This document shows positions 44,991 through 54,053 of a DNA stretch of 64,000 nucleotides, in pieces. The notes under the pieces are model-generated. The model worked only from the letters and a program-made list of their open reading frames with translations. It made no database searches and had not been told where the DNA came from. Each line of letters opens with the position of its first letter. Position 1 is the first letter of the stretch. Both the position numbers and the translations under genes were made by a program. Origin of the DNA: JAIXWP01 sp964428835 (GTDB lineage Bacteria > Bacteroidota > Bacteroidia > Flavobacteriales_D > Sanyastnellaceae); the NCBI GenBank assembly GCA_964428835.1, contig CAYRZQ010000011.1:1-64000 (forward strand), given 5' to 3'.

Positions 44991-46928
44991 ATGGCAAAGA
45001 AAGTAAGTACAGAAAAGAAAACAGCTCCGACACCTAGTGTTATTTCGCACAGTCTTTTCACCGACTTCGACATCGATTTATTCAAGGCTGGTAAGCACTA
45101 TAGGCTTTACAACCATTTCGGTGCGCATGCACAGATAGTGAAGCGAAAAAAAGGAACGTATTTTTCTGTTTGGGCGCCCAATGCCAAGTCGGTAAGCGTC
45201 ATCGGTAATTTTAATTTTTGGGATAAAGGAGCCCATCATCTCTATCCTCGTTGGGATAGCAGCGGCATTTGGGAAGGATTCATTCCTGGAGTGCTCAAGG
45301 GAGAGCTATATAAATACAGCATTGAAACGCATGACGGACGCATGCTCGAGAAAGCGGATCCATTTGCGCGCTATGCGGAACTTCGTCCAAAGACAGGAAG
45401 CATCACGTGGGATTTAGATTATAAATGGAAAGATGGTGTGTGGATGAATAACCGCGAACACCACAATAGTTTGAAAGCTCCAATGAGTGTTTATGAAGTT
45501 CACCTCGCTTCATGGATGCGATCTCCTGAAACACCTGAGTTGTTTTTGAGTTATGAAGATATTGCTAAAAATCTCGTGCCTTATGTAAAGGAAATGGGCT
45601 TCACGCATGTGGAATTCATGCCAGTGATGGAACATCCTTTTGATGGATCATGGGGTTATCAATTGACCGGATATTTTGCACCCAGTTCACGCTTTGGAGA
45701 TCCACAAGGCTTCATGCATCTTGTAGATGCTTTGCACCAAGCTGGAATCGGCGTTATACTCGATTGGGTGCCGGCGCATTTCCCTGGGGATGCACACGGA
45801 TTGTATGAGTTTGATGGCACGCATCTCTATGAGCATGCGGATCCGCGCAAAGGTTTTCACCCTGATTGGAAAAGTTATATTTTCAATTTGGGTCGAAATG
45901 AAGTGCGATCTATCTTGATTTCGAATGCAATGTTTTGGCTTGACTATTATCATGCAGATGGACTGCGCGTGGACGCCGTGGCCAGCATGCTATATCTCGA
46001 CTATTCACGCAAGGAAGGCGAATGGCTACCCAACGAATTTGGAGGAAGAGAAAATTTAGAAAACGTAAGTTTCCTCAAAGAACTCAACGAAGTGGTTTAT
46101 AGTCACTACCCAGCCATTCAAACGATAGCTGAAGAAAGCACATCGTGGACGGGCGTTTCGAGACCCACCTATCTCGGAGGTCTTGGCTTTGGAATGAAAT
46201 GGATGATGGGCTGGATGAATGATAGTTTGCGCTATTTCGAGCGTGATCCATATTACAGACAATACCATCAAAATGAATTGACGTTCTCACTTGTGTACGC
46301 TTTCACTGAAAATTTCATGTTGCCACTCTCACACGATGAGGTGGTGCACGGAAAGCATTCTTTGATTTATAAGATGCCTGGTGATGACTGGCAGCGCTTT
46401 GCGAATTTGCGATTGCTTTATCTATGGATGTTTACACACCCCGGCACGAAGTTGCTTTTTCAGGGATGTGAATTTGCACAAACTGCCGAATGGAGCCACG
46501 AGCAGAGCTTAGATTGGCATCTATTGGAATATGCACCGCACAAGGGAATTCAACGATTGATTCAGTCGTTGAATGGGCTCTATAAAAATAATCCTGCTCT
46601 TTATGAAAAGAACTTTGACGGAACAGGTTTTGAGTGGATTGACAATACCGATCATGCGAACAGCGTGATCATATTTATGCGCAAAGGAAATGATCCAACC
46701 GAGCGAGTTATAGTAGCCATGAATCTAACACCCGTACCACGGAATAATTATCGCATCGGATTACCTCAGAGTAAAGCTTGGAAAGAAATACTGAATACGG
46801 ACAATGCAGAATTCGGCGGTACGAATGCTTCAAATCCGCATATTTCAGTAGAAAAAACTCCTTGGCAAAACCAACCATACTCTGCCGAAATCAACCTACC
46901 ACCTTTGGGAGGAATTGTAATTCGATAA
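44991..46928 (+). CDS. glgB: 1,4-alpha-glucan branching enzyme GlgB
   Basis: 645 residues. N-terminal CBM48 domain (about 50-140, FSVWAPNAKSVSVIGNFNFW), GH13 barrel with GSWGYQLTGYFAPSSRFG, nucleophile in DGLRVDAVASML, acid/base in IAEEST, and LPLSHDEVVHGKHSL. It forms alpha-1,6 branches in glucan. It is the last gene of the operon. Length fits the short GlgB type lacking the extra N-terminal domain. The convergent hemN gene ends 9 bases away. Confidence 0.95.
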   Translation: MAKKVSTEKKTAPTPSVISHSLFTDFDIDLFKAGKHYRLYNHFGAHAQIVKRKKGTYFSVWAPNAKSVSVIGNFNFWDKGAHHLYPRWDSSGIWEGFIPGVLKGELYKYSIETHDGRMLEKADPFARYAELRPKTGSITWDLDYKWKDGVWMNNREHHNSLKAPMSVYEVHLASWMRSPETPELFLSYEDIAKNLVPYVKEMGFTHVEFMPVMEHPFDGSWGYQLTGYFAPSSRFGDPQGFMHLVDALHQAGIGVILDWVPAHFPGDAHGLYEFDGTHLYEHADPRKGFHPDWKSYIFNLGRNEVRSILISNAMFWLDYYHADGLRVDAVASMLYLDYSRKEGEWLPNEFGGRENLENVSFLKELNEVVYSHYPAIQTIAEESTSWTGVSRPTYLGGLGFGMKWMMGWMNDSLRYFERDPYYRQYHQNELTFSLVYAFTENFMLPLSHDEVVHGKHSLIYKMPGDDWQRFANLRLLYLWMFTHPGTKLLFQGCEFAQTAEWSHEQSLDWHLLEYAPHKGIQRLIQSLNGLYKNNPALYEKNFDGTGFEWIDNTDHANSVIIFMRKGNDPTERVIVAMNLTPVPRNNYRIGLPQSKAWKEILNTDNAEFGGTNASNPHISVEKTPWQNQPYSAEINLPPLGGIVIR

Positions 46929-46937
46929 TCATTTTTA

Positions 46938-48302
46938 TTAAAATGACTTTGAGAATTTAATCTCCTCAAGTTGTTCGTGAAGATAAATGTCCAATGCAGA
47001 TGCGATATTCCTAATGAATAAGCGCCCTTTCTCTGTGACTCTAACTTCGTGACCTTCCAGGTCGATTAGTCCGTCCAACGCAAATTGCAATAGCTTTTCA
47101 TAAGCGATGCGGCGGTGATTTTCGTCTAGAGAATATAGAGGAATCGTAGTGACATCTCGACACATTAAATCCAGAATACAACGTCGAATTACGAGGTCTG
47201 TTTCGCTCAAAATATGGCCGTTAACGATTGGCCATTTACCTTGAAGAACCTTCATTTGATAATCTTCTACAGACTTTTCATTTTGAGCAAAACCATTCCA
47301 TGCATCGCTTATTGAAGAAGCTCCTAAACCGATTACCAGACTATGATTAGTAGTGGTATATCCCATAAAGTTTCTATGTAGAACACCATTCTTATAGGCA
47401 GTCAATAATTGATCGTCAGACTGGGCGAAATGATCCATACCGATGCTCATGAAGCCAAGCTCTTTTAATCGCTCGCTTCCTCTTTGATACATTTCTATTT
47501 TTCTCGAAGCTTTTGGAACATCATTATCACTGTAGCGACGTTGTCCTTTACTTTTCCATGGGACGTGAGCGTAACTGTAAAAAGCAATTCTGTCCGGCTT
47601 TAACTCTTGAATTCGGTCAATGGTATGTTCTATGCTAAAAATGCTTTGACCCGGGAGTCCATAAATCAAATCAACGTTTACACTTTTAAAACCAAGTTCT
47701 CTCGCATCATTGATCACTTCTTGGGTTCGTTCAAATGTTTGAAGTCTATTAATCAAGAATTGAACATTCGGATCAAAATCCTGCACACCAACACTGATGC
47801 GATTAAATCCGGCAGCGCGAAGGGCCTCAAGATGTTTCTTTGTTGTATGATTTGGATGTACTTCGACACTAAACTCGTGATGAGGAGCTATGAACGCATC
47901 ATCAGTGATAGCTGAAATTAAGGTGCTCAAATGAAAGGGAGAAAAAAAAGTGGGCGTTCCTCCACCCAAATGAATCTCCCGAATGATCGGCTTTTTTGAA
48001 AAAAGTGATTTATACATCTCCCATTCTTTCAGCACCGATGCGATGTATGGTTCCTCGACCTTATGATTTTTAGTTATTCTCTTATTGCAAGCACAATATG
48101 TGCACAGTTCTTCGCAAAAAGGAAGGTGAATGTAAATACATACTTCGCCATTCTCCTCTTCGAACCTTGATGAAACTTTTTGTTTCCAATCCTCCAGATT
48201 CCAGTCATTAAATTTCCAATGAGGAACTGTCGGATAGCTCGTATATCTGGGCACCGCCACATCATAGCGCTCAAGCAAACTGGTCATATCATTCTTTATC
48301 AT
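46938..48302 (-). CDS. hemN: Oxygen-independent coproporphyrinogen III oxidase (radical SAM)
   Basis: 454 residues from MIKNDMTSLLERY. VPRYTSYPTVPHW is the typical N terminus. IHLPFCEELCTYCACNK carries the CxxxCxxC cluster ligands plus the adjacent Cys of HemN. GGGTPTFF and the SVGVQDFDPNVQ segment follow; the C-terminal HemN domain is present (DLVIRRCILDLMC). It decarboxylates coproporphyrinogen III to protoporphyrinogen IX without oxygen. The frame opens to 48344, but a TACTTTCG box at 48307-48314 lies within that extension, so the ATG at 48302 (or 48287) is preferred. Confidence 0.92.
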   Translation of the reverse strand: MIKNDMTSLLERYDVAVPRYTSYPTVPHWKFNDWNLEDWKQKVSSRFEEENGEVCIYIHLPFCEELCTYCACNKRITKNHKVEEPYIASVLKEWEMYKSLFSKKPIIREIHLGGGTPTFFSPFHLSTLISAITDDAFIAPHHEFSVEVHPNHTTKKHLEALRAAGFNRISVGVQDFDPNVQFLINRLQTFERTQEVINDARELGFKSVNVDLIYGLPGQSIFSIEHTIDRIQELKPDRIAFYSYAHVPWKSKGQRRYSDNDVPKASRKIEMYQRGSERLKELGFMSIGMDHFAQSDDQLLTAYKNGVLHRNFMGYTTTNHSLVIGLGASSISDAWNGFAQNEKSVEDYQMKVLQGKWPIVNGHILSETDLVIRRCILDLMCRDVTTIPLYSLDENHRRIAYEKLLQFALDGLIDLEGHEVRVTEKGRLFIRNIASALDIYLHEQLEEIKFSKSF

Positions 48303-48306
48303 AGAG

Positions 48307-48314
48307 CGAAAGTA
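48307..48314 (-). promoter_or_regulatory. Possible -7 box of hemN
   Basis: TACTTTCG on the minus strand, one mismatch to TAnnTTTG, 4 bases before the chosen ATG; leaderless spacing. Confidence 0.3.
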
Positions 48315-48379
48315 TTGTGAGTCAACAGGAAAGGGCCTAACCAAACTCAGTGAAGAATCATGACATCCGTCAGTTTCAA

Positions 48380-48387
48380 TATATTTG
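48380..48387 (+). promoter_or_regulatory. -7 box directly before the GH92 gene
   Basis: TATATTTG, exact TAnnTTTG, ending 5 bases before the ATG at 48393. It lies inside the upstream open frame and so supports the ATG at 48393. Confidence 0.45.
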
Positions 48388-48392
48388 TACCT

Positions 48393-51155
48393 ATGAGAAC
48401 CTTATTCATCCTTAGCATATTCACTTTTATTCTTCAAGCGGGCTATTCTCAAGAAAAGAAAACACTTACAAGTTTTGTGAATCCTTTTATTGGAACAGCT
48501 GCTCACGGTCATACATATCCTGGTGCCACTGTGCCATTTGGCATGGTTCAATTAAGTCCTGATACAAGATTGGAGGGCTGGGATGGTTGCAGTGGCTATC
48601 ACTACTCAGATAGCATTGTCTATGGATTTTCGCATACTCACCTTCAAGGCACCGGCGTAAGCGACTATGGTGATATCTTATTTATGCCCACCAACGGAAA
48701 GACAGCTCAAGCGGCGGCATGGCGAGATGCTTATAAAAGTAAATTCTCGCACAAAAATGAACAGGCCGCACCTGGCTATTACAAAGTAAAGCTCGATAAT
48801 TATAACATCGACGTGGAGCTTACCACAACTGAAAGAACAGGTATTCATAAATACAAATTGGCGCCGAAAGACACCTGTCGTCTATTCATTGATATGATGC
48901 ACAGGGATGAACTGCTTTATTATGACATTCAAACAATAGGTGATACGGTGGTATATGGATATCGCGTATCTAAAGGATGGGCCGAAGAACAGCATTGTTA
49001 TTTCTATGCGGTATTCAACAAACCATTCATTGGTATGGAACAACTCATGCAGCGAACAGATGAAGTGAGTGAAGATGGACAGAGAAATATCATCTATGAA
49101 GAAGTGCAAGTGTTTTCATTACTATTTGCTCCTGATAAAAAAAATGAAATTATTGTTAAAGTAGGAATTAGCGGAACCGATGTAGAAGGAGCTAAAAACA
49201 ACTTATGGAATGAGGCAAAGGGATGGAATTTTGAGTCCTTTAAAAAGAATGCAAATAAAAAATGGGAAGAACAGCTCAATAAACTTCCAATCAAATCAAA
49301 TGACAACGATCATTTGATTAATTACTATACCGCGCTCTATCATTGTTGTACTACACCCAATTTGTGGAGTGATGTAGATGGTAGATACAGAGGTATGGAC
49401 CAACAGATACATGTGGCTGAAGGTTATAATCACTATACTATCTTTTCTCTTTGGGATACATTCAGGGCTCTCCATCCGCTTTTCACAGCGATAGAAAAAG
49501 AGCGCACGGGTCATTTCATACAAAGTTTTTTAAATATGTTTAGACAGCGCTATGCTCTACCTGTATGGGAGTTGGCGGCAAATGAAACCAATTGTATGAT
49601 TGGCTATCATAGCGTAAGTGTAATCACAGACGCTTATGCTAAAGGAATTCGAAATTTTGATCAAAATCTCGCGCTTGAGGCATTTATAGCATCTTCTTTA
49701 AACAATGAAGAAAAAATTGCATACAACGATTTAGGATATGTTCCATCAGAGCTCTATTCAGAAAGCGTAAGCAAAACTCTTGAATATGCATATGATGATT
49801 GGTGCATTGCTCAATTCGCGAAGATGATCGGGAATGATGGTGCCTATGAAAAATATATGGAGCGTGCACAAAGCTGGAAGAATCTTTTTGATCCTGAAAC
49901 CAAATTTTTCAGGCCGAGAAGAAACGGTGGCTTTATAGAACCTTTCGATCCTTATCAGGTCAATTTTAACTACACTGAAGCGAATGCTTGGCAATACCGT
50001 CTTTTTGTTCCTCATGATATAGAAACCCTTATCGAATATCATGGTGGTAAAGAAAACTTCCGCAAAGCCCTCGATGATATGTTCTCCGCCGACCCCAAAA
50101 CTACGGGCAGAGAACAAGCAGACATCACCGGTCTAATAGGACAATATGTGCATGGGAATGAGCCAAGTCACCACATGGCATCCCTTTATAACTATGTGGA
50201 CCAAAACTTTGAAAAGTCTTATAGTATGACACAGCGCATCATGAAAGAGATGTACAAGCCAACACCAGATGGGCTATGTGGAAATGAAGACTGTGGACAG
50301 ATGTCTGCCTGGTACGTACTCGCTTCGCACAACCTTTACTCAACAACACCTGGAGCTCGTCAATGGGTGCAAACTGGTCCCACAGATAGTACATTTCAAA
50401 AACTAGGTATCCAGAGTGCCATTGCTCCGAAAAGTAAAGTCATTAACGAATCAGTACTTTCCTTGCCTATTATTTCTGCAAAAAGTCAGACCTTCAGCGA
50501 CTCGTTGCTTGTTACAATATCACATATTTTTCCGGAAGCCAACTATAGCTCCTACTTTACTGATGCTAATGGTAAAATAACCGACCTCCGTGGCCGTCAA
50601 TTCTATATTCATTCAACAGGTTCTGTTACGACACGAGCAATCTTCGAAGACCTTCAAAGTCAAGATATAACTGCGAATTTCTACAAGAGAAATTCTCTCA
50701 TAAAAATATCATTAACGCATCAACCAGATCCACAATATACAGGTAACGACAAAGATGCATTAGTTGATGAACTCAGAGGCAGCAATGATTTCAGAACTGG
50801 TGCGTGGCAAGGATTCAGAGGGCAGCCACTTGAGGCTGTTATCGACCTGGGAAAAACGCAACAGATCAATTCAATTTCATTATCCACTTTAAGAGATATT
50901 AAATCTTGGATTTTCCATCCAGTTTCGATTGAATATTTCACTTCCGCTGACGGTAAAGAGTTTTTCGCTGCCGGGTATCATGAGGACTATGATTGGACTA
51001 ATTCAAATGCTGAAGCAAGAGAATGGACTTCCGAAACAAATGTTCAAGCTCGCTATGTAAAAGTCGTTGCAAAGCCGCTTATGAGCATTCCTAAGGGGCA
51101 TTTAGGAGAAGGTGAAGCAGGTTGGATTTTTGCCGATGAAATCATCATCAGATAA
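48393..51155 (+). CDS. Exported GH92 alpha-mannosidase with C-terminal discoidin-like domain
   Basis: About 920 residues. Signal peptide MRTLFILSIFTFILQAGYS. GH92 hallmarks: VNPFIGTAAHGHTYPGATVP, SGYHYSDSIVYGFSHTHLQG (calcium and substrate region), FSLWDTFRALHPLFTAI, and GNEPSHHMASLYNYV near the catalytic site with CGNEDCGQMSAWYVLAS. After about residue 780 a beta-sandwich of the F5/8 type C kind follows (LEAVIDLGKTQQINSISLST, ARYVKVVAKPL). GH92 enzymes remove alpha-linked mannose from N-glycan- or mannan-like chains, using calcium. It is probably periplasmic or on the surface; there is no T9SS domain. The aminotransferase starts one base after the stop. Confidence 0.93.
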   Translation: MRTLFILSIFTFILQAGYSQEKKTLTSFVNPFIGTAAHGHTYPGATVPFGMVQLSPDTRLEGWDGCSGYHYSDSIVYGFSHTHLQGTGVSDYGDILFMPTNGKTAQAAAWRDAYKSKFSHKNEQAAPGYYKVKLDNYNIDVELTTTERTGIHKYKLAPKDTCRLFIDMMHRDELLYYDIQTIGDTVVYGYRVSKGWAEEQHCYFYAVFNKPFIGMEQLMQRTDEVSEDGQRNIIYEEVQVFSLLFAPDKKNEIIVKVGISGTDVEGAKNNLWNEAKGWNFESFKKNANKKWEEQLNKLPIKSNDNDHLINYYTALYHCCTTPNLWSDVDGRYRGMDQQIHVAEGYNHYTIFSLWDTFRALHPLFTAIEKERTGHFIQSFLNMFRQRYALPVWELAANETNCMIGYHSVSVITDAYAKGIRNFDQNLALEAFIASSLNNEEKIAYNDLGYVPSELYSESVSKTLEYAYDDWCIAQFAKMIGNDGAYEKYMERAQSWKNLFDPETKFFRPRRNGGFIEPFDPYQVNFNYTEANAWQYRLFVPHDIETLIEYHGGKENFRKALDDMFSADPKTTGREQADITGLIGQYVHGNEPSHHMASLYNYVDQNFEKSYSMTQRIMKEMYKPTPDGLCGNEDCGQMSAWYVLASHNLYSTTPGARQWVQTGPTDSTFQKLGIQSAIAPKSKVINESVLSLPIISAKSQTFSDSLLVTISHIFPEANYSSYFTDANGKITDLRGRQFYIHSTGSVTTRAIFEDLQSQDITANFYKRNSLIKISLTHQPDPQYTGNDKDALVDELRGSNDFRTGAWQGFRGQPLEAVIDLGKTQQINSISLSTLRDIKSWIFHPVSIEYFTSADGKEFFAAGYHEDYDWTNSNAEAREWTSETNVQARYVKVVAKPLMSIPKGHLGEGEAGWIFADEIIIR

Positions 51156-51156
51156 G

Positions 51157-52353
51157 ATGGAAGAGAACCCATTATTTTTCGATAGAAATCTCGCACACAC
51201 TACTATGCATCCGCTGGGACTGCATATAGAAAGCGCGGATGGAATCTATGTGTACGATACACAAGGAAAAGCCTATATGGATTTGGTATCGGGCATAGGC
51301 GTGAATAATATCGGTCATGGCGTAAGGCCTGTCATTGATGCCATCAAAGCGCAATTAGACAAACACATGCACGTGATGGTGTATGGAGAGTATGAACAAA
51401 GCGCGCAAACACAAGCAGCAAAAGAACTGACCTCTCTCTTACCCGAACAATTAAACTGTGCTTACTTCGTGAATAGCGGAACTGAAGCGAACGAAGCCGC
51501 ACTTAAACTCGCCAAGAGACTTACAGGCCGAACCAAACTTGTGAGCTGTCGTGGCGCATATCATGGAAGTACACATGGCTCTCTTTCCGTTAGTGGCAAC
51601 GAAATGAAGAAAGCTGCATTCCGCCCACTTTTACCAGATGTACACTTCATTCGTTTTGGAAATTTCGATGATTTAAAAATGATTGATGAACGTACCGCTG
51701 GCGTCATCATGGAAACAATACAAGGCGACGCAGGTGTTCGGATTCCTACACCTGAATATCTTCAAGCTGTTCGCAACCGTTGCGATGAAGTTGGTGCAAA
51801 ATTGATTTTTGATGAAATCCAATGTGGAATGGGACGAAGCGGAACATACTTCGCATTTTCACAATTCGGTGTTGTTCCTGACATCCTAACGCTTGGGAAA
51901 GCCTTGGCTGGTGGCATGCCTGTCGGTTGCTTTATTAGTTCAAAAGAAAACATGAAGCAGTTGACCCATGACCCTGTTCTTGGACATATCAGCACTTTTG
52001 CTGGCCATCCTGTGATTTGCGCCGCGGTGGCAGCTACGATAAAGTATTTCAAAGAAAATGAATTCATCTGTCGTGTTCACGAAAAGGGAAATTACATCGC
52101 AGAACGTCTGCGAAGAATGCCAGGAGTAATAGAAGTTAGACAGCGCGGAATGTTTTTCGCTATCGACATGGAGAATGAGGATATTGTGGCCAACGTGGTG
52201 ATGAAAAACCTTGAACAAGGATTGGTAAGTTTTTGGTTTTTATCATGTCCAAGTTCTTTCCGAATCGCACCGCCGCTCACCATCTCTATGGAAGAAATTG
52301 AAAAAGCTCTTGCCATCATCGAGTCATCCATGGCTTTCGCATTGAAGAAATAA
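51157..52353 (+). CDS. Class III PLP-dependent aminotransferase (acetylornithine/ornithine-type)
   Basis: 398 residues from MEENPLFFDRN. PLP motifs: FVNSGTEANEAALKLA, AYHGSTHGSLS, LIFDEIQCGMGRSG, and the Schiff-base Lys in LTLGKALAGGMPVG. The C-terminal FRIAPPLTISMEEIEKAL is typical of fold-type I class III. Substrate cannot be assigned between N-acetylornithine, ornithine and other omega-amino acids. Upstream starts at 51136 (ATG) or 51112 (GTG) would overlap the GH92 gene; the ATG one base past that stop is simplest. Pairing with a mannosidase is probably operon convenience. Confidence 0.87.
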   Translation: MEENPLFFDRNLAHTTMHPLGLHIESADGIYVYDTQGKAYMDLVSGIGVNNIGHGVRPVIDAIKAQLDKHMHVMVYGEYEQSAQTQAAKELTSLLPEQLNCAYFVNSGTEANEAALKLAKRLTGRTKLVSCRGAYHGSTHGSLSVSGNEMKKAAFRPLLPDVHFIRFGNFDDLKMIDERTAGVIMETIQGDAGVRIPTPEYLQAVRNRCDEVGAKLIFDEIQCGMGRSGTYFAFSQFGVVPDILTLGKALAGGMPVGCFISSKENMKQLTHDPVLGHISTFAGHPVICAAVAATIKYFKENEFICRVHEKGNYIAERLRRMPGVIEVRQRGMFFAIDMENEDIVANVVMKNLEQGLVSFWFLSCPSSFRIAPPLTISMEEIEKALAIIESSMAFALKK

Positions 52354-52381
52354 CATTTTTTTTTTTTAAAACATCATCACT

Positions 52382-53215
52382 ATGAAATGGCAAGGAAGAA
52401 GACAAAGTTCGAATGTTGAAGACCGACGTGGAAAAACTCTCAGCAGCGGGAAAGTCGCAGCTGGCGGAGGTCTTATCGGAATCGTAATATTGCTACTTAC
52501 CGTATTTGGAGGCGAACAAGGCTCTCAAATAGGACAAGTGCTCCAGCAAGTGAATCAAGGTGGCGGAGAGCAGCAAATGACTGAAACACGTGAACTCAGT
52601 CAAGAAGAGAAGGAACTCGGAGCGTTCGCATCAACTGTTTTCGCTGATTGTGAAGACGTCTGGAATGCATTATTCCAAGCAGAAGGCATGAGCTACCGCG
52701 AACCAAAGATGGTCCTCTTCAGTGATGAAGTGACGAGTCAATGTGGCAAAGCCAGCGCGGCGATGGGGCCATTTTATTGCCCTGCAGATGAAACGGTATA
52801 CATGGACATGAACTTCTTTAAGGAATTAAAAACACGTTATGGAGCTAAAGGTGGTGACTTTGCAATAGCTTATGTAATCGCCCACGAAGTAGGACATCAT
52901 GTGCAAACTGTCTTAGGCATATCTCGCAAGACAAGAGAACGTCAAGCCAGAATGAGCGAAACAGAAGCCAATAAACTTTCTGTTGATATGGAGTTACAAG
53001 CAGATTTCTTTGCTGGAGTATTTGCTCATCATAACAAAAAATATTTGGAAGAAGGTGATATTGAAGAAGCAATGAGTGCGGCACACGCGGTTGGTGATGA
53101 TACCATTCAAAAAAGAGCTAGAGGTTATGTAGAACCAGATAGCTTTACTCACGGCACATCAGCAGAAAGAAAAGAATCTTTTATGCGTGGATTCAATTCA
53201 GGAAACCCTTTTTAA
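52382..53215 (+). CDS. YpfJ-type neutral zinc metallopeptidase
   Basis: 277 residues. MKWQGRRQSSNVEDRRG is the standard N terminus, then a membrane segment (GLIGIVILLLTVFGG, about 35-50). The zinc site is VIAHEVGHHVQ (about 165-175), with downstream DMELQADFFAGVFAHH supplying the third ligand. FYCPADETVYMDMNFFKEL lies before it. The family is widespread and of unknown physiological substrate; the catalytic part faces outside the cytoplasm. Its stop overlaps that of the convergent hydrolase gene by 4 bases. Confidence 0.9.
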   Translation: MKWQGRRQSSNVEDRRGKTLSSGKVAAGGGLIGIVILLLTVFGGEQGSQIGQVLQQVNQGGGEQQMTETRELSQEEKELGAFASTVFADCEDVWNALFQAEGMSYREPKMVLFSDEVTSQCGKASAAMGPFYCPADETVYMDMNFFKELKTRYGAKGGDFAIAYVIAHEVGHHVQTVLGISRKTRERQARMSETEANKLSVDMELQADFFAGVFAHHNKKYLEEGDIEEAMSAAHAVGDDTIQKRARGYVEPDSFTHGTSAERKESFMRGFNSGNPF

Positions 53216-53953
53216 AAAACTAAAAGTCGAATTAAAGACGTCTGTTGACCGTCTTTCAACGCGAGATAATAAATCCCTGATTGCAAATTATTGGGTAAAA
53301 TAATTTCTGTAGAAGGCCTGCTATAATTCTGTAGCAGCCTTCCAAAAGTATCTCTCAACTCTACGCGGGCGTCCATGGTGACAAACCCTTCTACATGTAC
53401 CACTCTTAATCCAGTTGGCACTGGATTAGGAAATGAGGAAAACTGAATAGCTGGTGATTCTGCCGGTACCGAGTTGATGCCAGAGCAACTTGCAGCATCC
53501 ACTCCGCGATGAATATTCAAATAATCTAAAAGAACATTTGCAAAGCGCTCTGCAAAAAGTACACGATTGACTTCATTATCTCTGATACCATCAAAATTCA
53601 ATTCTACTTGAACGCCGTTCGTTGTGAGCTCATCCTGATAACAGGTGTGGTTGGCGACGATATATCCACCGCTAAAATAATTAGAACCAATACCTGGTGA
53701 CGGAATTTCAGCACTCGGCACGCTCGGATATCCCTGTGCTGCCAGCAAAGACCCCATACTTTGCGGCCCACGCAACAACTGAGCATGCGATTGTCCCTGA
53801 AGATTTGATGCCACCAAATTTTGAATCGTACTATAGGAAATAAAATTTGGTGTATTCAGTGTTGCGTCACTTTCTTCCAACTCTTCTTCATAGAGCAAAT
53901 AACCAAGCTCTATCCGTTGCTGGGTGTTTCCATGACCATGCAGGTCTATAAAG
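53212..53953 (-). CDS. T9SS-sorted hydrolase, possibly N-formylglutamate amidohydrolase-like (partial, 5' end in N gap)
   Basis: The frame is open up to the N run, so the gene begins in or beyond it; the ATG at 53898 is internal. The visible start, FIDLHGHGNTQQRIELGYLL, resembles a motif I associate with N-formylglutamate amidohydrolase-like proteins, and GIRDNEVNRVLFAERFANVL is compatible with their C terminus; this assignment is tentative. After a linker, about 75 C-terminal residues form a type IX secretion sorting domain (FPNPVPTGLRVVHVEG, then LQSGIYYLALKDG, ending RLLVF). The protein is therefore secreted or surface-attached. Confidence 0.65.
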
Positions 53954-54053
53954 NNNNNNNNNNNNNNNNNNNNNNNNNNNNNNNNNNNNNNNNNNNNNNN
54001 NNNNNNNNNNNNNNNNNNNNNNNNNNNNNNNNNNNNNNNNNNNNNNNNNNNNN
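53954..54053. other. Assembly gap, 100 N
   Basis: Exactly 100 unknown bases, the usual placeholder for a join of unknown length. It truncates the hydrolase gene on one side and dnaE on the other. Any frame reading through it is artificial. Confidence 0.97.
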
